Shown one piece after another: positions 5,654 to 11,158 of a DNA stretch of 11,158 nucleotides (position 1 is the first letter of the stretch; every line of letters starts with the position of its first letter). The position numbers were made by a program, and so were the translations under genes. Source of the stretch: Candidatus Kaiserbacteria bacterium. GTDB lineage: Bacteria > Patescibacteriota > Minisyncoccia > Phycocordibacterales > JABAAK01. Where the stretch lies: the NCBI GenBank assembly GCA_014238395.1, contig JABABE010000041.1, positions 1 through 11,158 of the forward strand. The letters run 5' to 3'. The notes beneath the pieces are model-generated. The model made no database searches and had not been told where the DNA came from. It saw only the letters and a program-made list of their open reading frames with translations.

Positions 5654-6823
5654 TTAGCTAGTGATTTTGTTCCCATTATGTTTAAAAAATGACTTTATCC
5701 ATTTGTATATTTTGGATTTAGCAGTGTTCTTGTATGTGTTGTTTATGATTTCGTCTGTTATACAAGATACCCCTCCCTGCAACAGAGCCCAACTGCGATC
5801 TGTTTTTGTCTTATTATCTGATATTTTTATATTTACTTTGTATATAGGAAGCTTGAACACACTCTTAAAAGCATCTTGCATACTTTGGTCGCAGGACACA
5901 CCTCCACTTAAAACTATGCCACCAGAAATTTCTTTGTCCAACTCCTTTTGTTTTAAATACTTCTGTATGTTGGTAGCTATCTTTTTTAGTTCCAATGTGA
6001 CAATTTTTTCTATTTCACGACTTCTTTCTATTTGCGTTTCAGATTTTTTCCTTTCTTCTGCCTTCTGCAAATCGATTCCAAGTATTCTAGAGACACTTTC
6101 TTTTATATCTGTTCCTCCTGTATTAAAAGTTTTTCCTTTTTCTAAAACTCCTTTTTGAAAAATCGCTACAGTGGTAGTTTGTGCTCCCACGTCTATGACA
6201 CAAGTTTTTGTTTCTTTTTGTTCATCAGATAAAAAAAACCCCATTGCTACATAAGACGGAATTATATAATCTAAATCAAGTTTTGCAGAGTGCATCGTGT
6301 TTTGAATACTTTTTATGTAAGACTTAAGGGATAATACAAAAGATATTTCTATACCCATGTTTTTTTTTGCGTGCTGGTTTGCGATGTCCTCAAAAGGGAA
6401 GACAAGTCCATCTATATATTTATTTACTAATTTTGTATTGGTTATGGTGTAATTTGGATTATTTGTTTCTACAGATTTTATTATTTTTTGTGTTAGCCAT
6501 TCTACATCCTCTTTTTTGATTAACCTGCCTCGTTTGAGATTTATTTCTTTTTTAACAACAGATGTAATACTATAGGAATCATTCAAAACAATGTATGTAA
6601 AGTCTATGTTTTTGTCTGTTTTTCTTTCTAATTTATAAAACATATTAGAAATACTATTAACTGCCATCCTTTTGTTTTTTACAAATCCAGACTCTATACC
6701 TTGTGAGCATTCTCGAGCTGTTACAAGCTGCTGGATCTTACCATCTGGAGAAAAGGTACTCAAAACACCTTTTATTTTATTAGATCCCAAATCTAAAATT
6801 GCTATATTTGTTTTTTTGTTCAT
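5654..6823 (-). CDS. ftsA: Cell division protein FtsA
   Basis: FtsA is the actin-like ATPase that tethers FtsZ filaments to the membrane. From the chosen ATG it has 389 residues. The phosphate-1 loop region is AILDLGSNKIKG (8-19). The FtsA-specific 1C subdomain runs roughly 80-165. The phosphate-2 motif is VIDVGAQTTTVAIF (209-222), and the adenosine motif GGIVLSGG (301-308). Near the C-terminus KIYKWIKSFFKH (371-382) is a short amphipathic helix of the membrane-targeting type. A TTG fifteen nt upstream (6838) would add five residues. I prefer the ATG at 6823 because its ATGA overlaps the ybeY stop codon by 4 bp, the classic translational-coupling arrangement, and because a start six residues before AILDLG fits the family. 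ftsZ follows after 21 nt, the conserved ftsA-ftsZ pairing, here without the other dcw genes. Confidence 0.93.
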   Translation of the reverse strand: MNKKTNIAILDLGSNKIKGVLSTFSPDGKIQQLVTARECSQGIESGFVKNKRMAVNSISNMFYKLERKTDKNIDFTYIVLNDSYSITSVVKKEINLKRGRLIKKEDVEWLTQKIIKSVETNNPNYTITNTKLVNKYIDGLVFPFEDIANQHAKKNMGIEISFVLSLKSYIKSIQNTMHSAKLDLDYIIPSYVAMGFFLSDEQKETKTCVIDVGAQTTTVAIFQKGVLEKGKTFNTGGTDIKESVSRILGIDLQKAEERKKSETQIERSREIEKIVTLELKKIATNIQKYLKQKELDKEISGGIVLSGGVSCDQSMQDAFKSVFKLPIYKVNIKISDNKTKTDRSWALLQGGVSCITDEIINNTYKNTAKSKIYKWIKSFFKHNGNKITS

Positions 6824-7206
6824 ATGCTGCTCACACAATCAAATTTTTTTGCTAACTTCTTTTCCATATTTTCCATTATAGACCCATGCTTGTGCCCGCA
6901 CAGGTGCAACAGACTGTGTATCAGTAGAAAAGTAGTTATTGTTTTTCTTGTTTCTCCTTTTTCTTTTGCGATTTTATCAATGAGTTCAAGGTTTATAAAA
7001 ATTTCACCCATATTTTCTGAAATCGGGAAAGAGAGCACATCTGTAGGTTTGTTTTTATTTCTGTATTTTTTATTTAGCTCTTTTGTTGCTTTATTGTTCG
7101 AAAGCACTACACTGATATCATAATTCTTCGGTAGTATGTGTTTGCAAATAATGTCAAAAGAGATCGCCGGCTTTCTTAATTTACTTAAGTTTGTGACTAT
7201 AGGCAT
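6820..7206 (-). CDS. ybeY: Endoribonuclease YbeY (rRNA maturation factor)
   Basis: YbeY is a zinc-dependent endoribonuclease that takes part in 16S rRNA 3' maturation and ribosome quality control. The metal site HSLLHLCGHKH is intact, with His97, His101 and His107. The usual GYDH form is GHKH here. The conserved LNKKYRNKNKPTDVLSFP stretch (44-61) carries Arg49, matching the essential arginine of the family. The length of 128 residues is slightly short of the usual 150, mainly at the N-terminus. It starts 6 nt after rpsU, ends in TGA, the only TGA stop among the genes here, and overlaps ftsA by 4 bp. Its place beside the S21 gene is consistent with a small-subunit role. Confidence 0.95.
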   Translation of the reverse strand: MPIVTNLSKLRKPAISFDIICKHILPKNYDISVVLSNNKATKELNKKYRNKNKPTDVLSFPISENMGEIFINLELIDKIAKEKGETRKTITTFLLIHSLLHLCGHKHGSIMENMEKKLAKKFDCVSSI

Positions 7207-7212
7207 TTATCA

Positions 7213-7458
7213 TTATCTTTTTTTCCTAAAACTTTTATTTTGAATTTTACCAAGTCTGAATAATTTTTTAAATTCATCTTCTTTTACAAGCTTTCTTATC
7301 TTTTGGTTTTTGATTGTATTTTTTGATTGAGGTCTAGAATTATAAATCTCTTTTTTGAATTTTTGCATAATGCCAGATACCTGCATTCTTTTTGTGAAAT
7401 TTCTAAATAAAACAGAAGAACTTTCAGAGTCTTTTTTCTTTACTATTATGCTATACAT
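7213..7458 (-). CDS. rpsU: 30S ribosomal protein bS21 with a C-terminal extension
   Basis: bS21 is a small-subunit protein that sits near the 3' end of 16S rRNA and the mRNA exit platform. The N-terminal core fits the family: IIVKKKDSESSSVLFRNF, then TKRMQVSGIMQKFKKEIY, matching the KKxxESxxxLLRRFxRxxxxSGxxxExxxRxxYE pattern. At 81 residues it is longer than the 58-71 typical of most bacteria. The last 35 residues are mostly basic and include LFRLGK, resembling the extended tails of bS21 in CPR genomes as I remember them. It ends with three consecutive in-frame stops (TAA TGA TAA) that run into the ybeY start. It lies 26 nt after the HisRS-like gene. Confidence 0.85.
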   Translation of the reverse strand: MYSIIVKKKDSESSSVLFRNFTKRMQVSGIMQKFKKEIYNSRPQSKNTIKNQKIRKLVKEDEFKKLFRLGKIQNKSFRKKR

Positions 7459-7484
7459 GATTAATAAAGTTTAACATTTATGTT

Positions 7485-8666
7485 TTATTTATGCAAACGG
7501 GTTATTAACTTCAAATTTTGAGCTAATTTATCTATTGGTATATTTTTAACAATTCTACTTTTTTTTATTTTTATCTTAACGCTTTCGTTTGCAACCTCCT
7601 GTTGTCCAAATACAAGTATGTATGGATAGTTTCTGCCGCCACTCTCGTCTAGTTGTTCTGAAACAGTTTCGCCGTGCGCTTTGTGTGATACATGTATAGA
7701 CTCCTTTTCCAGTTTAGAGATGATGGACAAAACTTTTTTCTTTGCAGTAGGGCCACAATGAAAAAGAAAAATCTTTGGTTTTATGTTTCTTGTCTTTTTT
7801 ATTACATATTTACCTGTGTGTTTTGTTTCATTTACAAAATCAATACTAACAACTTCGATATCTCGTTTGAAAAAAACGTTTGACAGTTTGTTATATCTGC
7901 CTCCACGGGCAAGTGTTTTGTTTGTTTTCTCGTCGATTATTTCAAATAATGTACTTGTTGTATGCCCTGAGTTTTCAAACAAATCGCCAGATAACGTGTA
8001 CGGTATGTTGTGGTCGTCCATGTATTCTATAGTCTCTTGCAAATGATCTTTTTTCTTGTCTGACAAGTATTTTATATAAGAGGGAATCATACACCTCATT
8101 TCTTCAAGTTCTTTGTCTGTGTGTATAAATTTATGTGCTTCTTCTGGAGATTTTTTTAGTTTTTTTATACACTCTGTCGTAGCATAATCTATGTTTTTAT
8201 ATATTGACCCGCTTAAGTCTTTTAAATATTGTTCTGTAGATTGTTTGTCTGACATCGAATTAAATTTAACAAGCAAGTTTTTATGACCTAATTCGTCTAG
8301 TATATTTAAAGCACAGGAAATAATTTTCGCCTCAGCAAACGGGTCATTTAAACCAATAGAAGATAAGGATATTTGAGATGTTTTGAGCCCTGAACTTCTG
8401 TTTATGTATTTAGAGCTTTCTTTATCTATGTTGCTATGAAAGATAAATTTAATCTTTTTTTCTTTGTGATGGTCGGATCTGATGTAAGAACCTAACAGTT
8501 CACAAAGCGCTGCTTTTCTTTCACCAATATTTTCTGTTGATTTATAAATCTTTATTTTTTTTACTTTAGTTGGGACAAAGTCAGAAGGAGTAGAAAAACC
8601 GTATCTTGTAGCCACTTTTTTGGCTATTTCAAAATGGTTTTCTATTTCTATTTTTTTACTGCTCAT
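7485..8666 (-). CDS. Degenerate histidyl-tRNA-synthetase-like protein (class II synthetase paralogue)
   Basis: The 393 residues follow the HisRS fold order but lack the catalytic signatures. Recognisable landmarks are LSSIGLNDPFAEAKII (101-116), matching the Q-x-x-x-E-x-I-G-x-x-x-x-x-x-D-A-E-V-I region; LGHKNLLVKFNSMSD (126-140), matching the LGL-NSLGD segment; STLFEII followed by GGRYNKL (255-261); and a C-terminal HGTP anticodon-binding domain (about 296-390) with HGETVSEQLDESGGRNYPYILVFGQQE. Missing are the N-terminal PRGxRD motif 1, the motif-2 FRxERP arginine, the RGLDYY histidine-binding motif (LFENSGHTTST instead), and the motif-3 GxxRL arginine (VVSIDF instead). It is therefore unlikely to charge tRNA. 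HisZ-like regulation is possible, but no histidine-biosynthesis gene is nearby. It starts inside the lepB end (11-bp overlap) and precedes rpsU, so an RNA- or ribosome-linked role is a reasonable guess. Confidence 0.75.
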   Translation of the reverse strand: MSSKKIEIENHFEIAKKVATRYGFSTPSDFVPTKVKKIKIYKSTENIGERKAALCELLGSYIRSDHHKEKKIKFIFHSNIDKESSKYINRSSGLKTSQISLSSIGLNDPFAEAKIISCALNILDELGHKNLLVKFNSMSDKQSTEQYLKDLSGSIYKNIDYATTECIKKLKKSPEEAHKFIHTDKELEEMRCMIPSYIKYLSDKKKDHLQETIEYMDDHNIPYTLSGDLFENSGHTTSTLFEIIDEKTNKTLARGGRYNKLSNVFFKRDIEVVSIDFVNETKHTGKYVIKKTRNIKPKIFLFHCGPTAKKKVLSIISKLEKESIHVSHKAHGETVSEQLDESGGRNYPYILVFGQQEVANESVKIKIKKSRIVKNIPIDKLAQNLKLITRLHK

Positions 8667-9306
8667 ATTTTGTTTTTCCAGGGTTTAAGCCAGCATTTTT
8701 AAATGGGTAAAGTTTCAATCTGACATAACCTATAATATTTTTTTTGGTCAAATATCCCCAATATCTTGAGTCATAGCTGTTGTTTCTGTTATCTCCTAAA
8801 ACAAAATATTCATCTTTGTTCAGATAAATCTCTTCTTTTTTATAACCAGCACTTGTCCCACTTTGTAAATAGTCCTCTGTTAATTTAAAAGTTTCTCCAC
8901 TTGCTTTTTTGATTTTTATACTTGATTTGTCAAATAAAATAGTTTCGTGAGGAAGTGCGACGATTCTTTTAATCAATTTTTTATTAATTTTGTCGGAATT
9001 AATGCCGTTTGTATTAAAAACTATTATATCTCCTCTTTTAGGTTCTTGAAATTTGTATTTTAACAAGTCTATTATTATGTAGTCACCACCAAGTAACAGA
9101 TTCGGAGATGAGTTAAAAGTAGGGTACATCGATGCCCCGTGAACTATGAAAGGTCTTGCTACAAAGGACCACACGACAAGCGCTATAAGAATTCCTAAAA
9201 CAATGCTTACAAAATATTGATTTACTAGATTTTTAAACCATTTCCCCCCCTCGTTTTTAGAATCAGGACTGTTGTCACTGTTATTATTTGTATTGATGTC
9301 AGTCAT
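8656..9306 (-). CDS. lepB: Signal peptidase I
   Basis: This membrane-bound serine protease removes signal peptides from Sec-exported proteins. A polar N-terminal segment (1-30) is followed by one membrane helix (about 31-50). The catalytic serine is Ser59 in GASMYP (box B). The general base is Lys113 in KRIVALP (box D). Box E is GDNRNNSYDSRYWG (171-184), carrying the conserved Asp-Asn-Arg and Ser-x-Asp-Ser-Arg. The length of 216 residues and the single helix match the short Gram-positive/CPR type rather than the two-helix E. coli enzyme. It heads the - strand operon. Its stop codon overlaps the next gene by 11 bp. The promoter lies in the 69-bp gap shared with pth. A natural substrate could be the repeat protein at 1499-2308. 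Confidence 0.97.
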   Translation of the reverse strand: MTDINTNNNSDNSPDSKNEGGKWFKNLVNQYFVSIVLGILIALVVWSFVARPFIVHGASMYPTFNSSPNLLLGGDYIIIDLLKYKFQEPKRGDIIVFNTNGINSDKINKKLIKRIVALPHETILFDKSSIKIKKASGETFKLTEDYLQSGTSAGYKKEEIYLNKDEYFVLGDNRNNSYDSRYWGYLTKKNIIGYVRLKLYPFKNAGLNPGKTKYEQ

Positions 9307-9316
9307 TTGTATATTT

Positions 9317-9325
9317 ATAATATCA
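9317..9325 (-). promoter_or_regulatory. Promoter candidate for the lepB-to-trxB operon
   Basis: On the - strand this reads TGATATTAT, an extended -10, 10 nt before the lepB ATG. An overlapping TATAAA (9314-9319) ends 7 nt before the ATG. A weak -35 (TTGTGT, 9341-9346) is 18 bp upstream and overlaps the -35 of the pth promoter. Confidence 0.4.
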
Positions 9326-9337
9326 CAACTGCATACA

Positions 9338-9368
9338 TTGACACAAGTATTTTTTTTTGTTTTATAAT
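9338..9368 (+). promoter_or_regulatory. Promoter for pth, predicted leaderless
   Basis: A perfect TTGACA (9338-9343) and a perfect TATAAT (9363-9368) are separated by 19 bp, slightly longer than ideal. The -10 ends 7 nt before the ATG at 9376, so transcription should start at or next to the start codon. This is the best-matching promoter in the window. Confidence 0.55.
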
Positions 9369-9375
9369 TGTCTTA

Positions 9376-9954
9376 ATGGAAGTAAAAATAATAGGATTAG
9401 GTAATCCAAAAAAGTATGAAGGAACGAGACACAACATCGGTCGTGATTTTGTGACCAACTTGGTTAAAGAAAAAAAAATAAATTTTACACAGCAAAAAAG
9501 AAAACTGTCTAAAGCAACAGAAGTAACGGGCAACAATACTTTTAATTATTACACAAGCGAATCTTATATAAACAATTCAGGTGAGTCTTTTAAGTCAGTG
9601 TTTCGAAACAAATCGATTTTAATTGTTGTACATGATGAATTGGATTTACCAATCGGAACCTGCAAATTTTCTTTTGCAAAAAGCGACGCTGGACATAACG
9701 GGATAAAGTCAATAATAAGACAAATGAAGACAAAAAGTTTTTATCGTTTCAGAATAGGAATTTCTCCAAAATATAAAATAATAGATAAGGCGGATTATGT
9801 ATTAAAAAAATTTAATGAAAGTGAGCAAAAAATCTTGCAGGAGGTTTTTAATGAATTTAAAAAAACAATAGACGATATCAATCCTGAGACTATGTCTGAA
9901 TTAGAATCAAAAAGAAGTATTTCTGAATTATTTGGTTTTTGGAGTAAGAATTAA
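9376..9954 (+). CDS. pth: Peptidyl-tRNA hydrolase
   Basis: Pth releases tRNA from prematurely dropped peptidyl-tRNAs so that it can be recharged. From the ATG at 9376 it has 192 residues, the usual bacterial length. Motifs are IIGLGNPKKYEGTRHNIG with Asn10 and catalytic His19; YINNSGES with the substrate-binding Asn66; HDELDLPIG (86-94) with Asp87; and GHNGIKS (106-112) with Asn108. A TTG start at 9307 would add 23 hydrophobic residues before MEVKIIGLGNP, where the family begins, and would leave no room for the promoter, so I reject it. The last 27 bp overlap the end of rpsA on the opposite strand. Confidence 0.96.
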   Translation: MEVKIIGLGNPKKYEGTRHNIGRDFVTNLVKEKKINFTQQKRKLSKATEVTGNNTFNYYTSESYINNSGESFKSVFRNKSILIVVHDELDLPIGTCKFSFAKSDAGHNGIKSIIRQMKTKSFYRFRIGISPKYKIIDKADYVLKKFNESEQKILQEVFNEFKKTIDDINPETMSELESKRSISELFGFWSKN

Positions 9955-11025
9955 CTTTTGCTCATCTGGAACAAAGTTAAAAATAGTAAACGTGTGAGTT
10001 TGCCCTATGCCCATTTCCATGTACATTTCCTCTTCGTTTTTGAAGTTGGAAGAGTGGACAAGTCCAGATACACCAGATTCTATTGAAGCAAAAGCCCCGT
10101 GATGATTGTGTTTTATGATTACACCCTTTACCTCATCTCCAACTTTGTATTTTTCTTTAGCTTTAGCCCAAGGGTTTTTCTCTAGTACTTTTATAGAAAA
10201 AGAGTATTTTTCATCATCTTTGTTTATAATCTTTACTTTCACATGATCACCGACAGAATAAAATTTTCTAGGATCATCTACTAAGCCCCAGCTTATTTCA
10301 GATATATGCACAAGCCCACAAGTTTTTTTGTTTATCTGTACAAACAAACCAAATTCAACTGTACCTGTAACAACACCGCTTGCTGTGTCTCCAACCTCGT
10401 ACTCCATATCATCATTCAAAATTTTATGTGACGATTGGTTTGTGTCGCTTTCACTCTCTGCAAATATTAATTTTTCATTTTCAGAATCTACAGAAATAAT
10501 TCTAACTGATACAGTCAGACCTATAATCTTCTTTAGTTCATTTAATATTGCAAACTTATCTGAGTTCAAAACTTTCGGGTAATGCTTCTTTGATAATTGC
10601 GATGCTGGAAGAAAACCTCTTACACCGTTCCAGTTTATAATCAAACCACCTTTGTTTGCTTCTTTGGCTACGACATCGTACACATCTCCACTTGAAATAG
10701 CATCCTCTGCTTTTTTCCATACAGTAGCAGCAAGAGCCTCCTTTAGAGAAAGATCAAGATAACCATCAGCCTTTTCTGATATACCTATGACTTTTGCAGA
10801 AAAGACATCACCGACTTTTACTTTTTTGACTACGTCTCTAACTATTAAAAATTCGCTACCATAAATTATTCCAACATTACTAGGTGGAAGATCAACATAG
10901 ATTGTTGATCTATCAACGGCGATAACTGTACCTTCAGTTATATCTCCAACTTTATAAATTTCTTTTACTTCTACTTTTGTTTCAGTATTAGTTGTGTCTG
11001 CACTTTTTGTTGATTCGCCAGTCAT
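9928..11025 (-). CDS. rpsA: S1 RNA-binding domain protein, ribosomal protein bS1-like, four S1 domains
   Basis: The product binds single-stranded RNA and, as bS1, helps the small subunit capture mRNA. Four S1 OB-fold domains can be placed at about 25-95, 111-191, 209-279 and 294-363. The third (VGDTASGVVTGTVEFGLFVQ ... GLVHISEISW) is the most canonical and the fourth (VGDEVKGVIIKHNHHGAFAS ... SGLVHSSNF) is also clear. The first two are more divergent, as in true bS1. Residues 1-22 are a polar, Thr/Glu-rich lead. The length of 365 residues is typical of four-domain bS1 proteins, against 557 and six domains in E. coli. In a genome with few Shine-Dalgarno sequences, bS1-mediated mRNA recruitment could matter more, which is inference. 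Its 3' end overlaps pth by 27 bp. Confidence 0.93.
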   Translation of the reverse strand: MTGESTKSADTTNTETKVEVKEIYKVGDITEGTVIAVDRSTIYVDLPPSNVGIIYGSEFLIVRDVVKKVKVGDVFSAKVIGISEKADGYLDLSLKEALAATVWKKAEDAISSGDVYDVVAKEANKGGLIINWNGVRGFLPASQLSKKHYPKVLNSDKFAILNELKKIIGLTVSVRIISVDSENEKLIFAESESDTNQSSHKILNDDMEYEVGDTASGVVTGTVEFGLFVQINKKTCGLVHISEISWGLVDDPRKFYSVGDHVKVKIINKDDEKYSFSIKVLEKNPWAKAKEKYKVGDEVKGVIIKHNHHGAFASIESGVSGLVHSSNFKNEEEMYMEMGIGQTHTFTIFNFVPDEQKLILTPKTK

Positions 11026-11076
11026 TTGTTAATTTGTAATAATTTTAATAATAAATTTCTAATCAATGATTTGAAA

Positions 11077-11094
11077 AGATAATTTATATTATCT
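11077..11094. promoter_or_regulatory. Perfect 7-bp inverted repeat upstream of rpsA
   Basis: AGATAAT, a 4-nt TTAT spacer, then ATTATCT form an exact dyad about 52 bp before the rpsA start, in the divergent region at the right edge. It could be an operator site, or a hairpin in the rpsA leader if transcription begins beyond it. Chance occurrence in AT-rich DNA is possible, although the arms include G/C positions. Confidence 0.3.
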
Positions 11095-11125
11095 ACTATA
11101 ATTACAAAATCTGCAAGTTTTTGTA

Positions 11126-11134
11126 TGTTATATT
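11126..11134 (+). promoter_or_regulatory. Extended -10-like element before the right-edge gene start
   Basis: TGTTATATT is an extended -10-like element ending 8 nt before an ATG at 11143. It resembles the element before ftsZ (TATGTTAT followed by A/T) at the same distance. No -35 was found. Confidence 0.3.
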
Positions 11135-11142
11135 TTAAATAT

Positions 11143-11158
11143 ATGAAAATTAGCATCG
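11143..11158 (+). CDS. Possible start of a gene running off the right edge
   Basis: ATG AAA ATT AGC ATC begins a frame (MKISI) that is cut off by the window end after five codons. The support is the extended -10-like element 8 nt upstream, matching other starts in this window, and its divergent position relative to rpsA. Product unknown. Confidence 0.3.

Noticed and set aside
4917..5657. A 246-codon open frame antisense to ftsZ
   Set aside because: It is the mirror of a highly conserved gene. Its composition (Ser, Pro, Ile, Phe-rich) is typical of antisense shadows and it shows no domain.
6824..6838. TTG start five codons upstream for ftsA
   Set aside because: The ATG at 6823 has the ATGA overlap with the ybeY stop and fits the family N-terminus better.
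9307..9375. TTG start adding 23 hydrophobic residues to Pth
   Set aside because: Pth begins at MEVKIIGLGNP in the family, and the extension covers the consensus promoter. The hydrophobic stretch is translated intergenic AT-rich DNA.
1..11158. UGA recoded as an amino acid, as in some CPR lineages
   Set aside because: All recognised proteins read full-length with standard stops and without internal UGA, and ybeY ends in TGA at the expected length.
1..11158. A vancomycin-resistance or other accessory gene cluster around the VanX-like gene
   Set aside because: No vanH, ligase or two-component genes are adjacent, and the rest of the window is housekeeping.

Overview
The window looks like a chromosome segment from a small, AT-rich bacterial genome, most likely Candidate Phyla Radiation / Patescibacteria and probably Parcubacteria-like. 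This is inferred from style rather than a database match. The base composition is strongly AT-rich and the proteins are lysine- and asparagine-rich. Core proteins are short, for example a TruB without room for a full C-terminal PUA domain and a bS21 with a basic C-terminal extension. Intergenic spaces are tiny and Shine-Dalgarno sequences are almost absent. A secreted NDY-repeat protein of a kind I associate with these genomes is also present. Full-length proteins read through with standard stops (mostly TAA, with TAG and one TGA), so there is no sign of UGA recoding.

Layout. Bases 3-1109 carry the 3' part of a VanX-type D-Ala-D-Ala dipeptidase and an AlkD-family DNA glycosylase on the + strand. 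These converge on a 98-residue acidic membrane protein on the - strand. A divergent intergenic region with facing promoters then leads to a secreted protein built of 43-residue repeats (+), followed by truB and rnhA (+). From 3605 to 9306 everything is on the - strand and reads as one tightly packed seven-gene unit: lepB, a degenerate HisRS-like gene, rpsU, ybeY, ftsA, ftsZ and a thioredoxin-reductase-like flavoprotein. Its gaps run from an 11-bp overlap to 26 bp. Peptidyl-tRNA hydrolase (pth, +) diverges from lepB and converges on a four-domain S1 protein (rpsA, -) with a 27-bp tail-to-tail overlap. A possible gene start (+) sits at the right edge.

How the genes fit together. The window is mainly housekeeping: translation and RNA maturation (rpsA, rpsU, ybeY, truB, pth), cell division (ftsA-ftsZ), protein export (lepB, whose product could process the repeat protein's signal peptide), thiol redox, and nucleic-acid maintenance (rnhA, alkD).

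The most noteworthy observations are: a recurrent TATAAT-like element 6-8 nt before the start codons that head transcription units, which suggests leaderless mRNAs; a HisRS paralogue with a recognisable anticodon-binding domain but without the usual catalytic motifs; the NDY-repeat secreted protein; and the small acidic membrane protein. I found no mobile element, CRISPR array, tRNA or rRNA, and no obvious new multi-gene system. No stretch longer than 300 bases lacks a gene; the longest is the final 133 bases.
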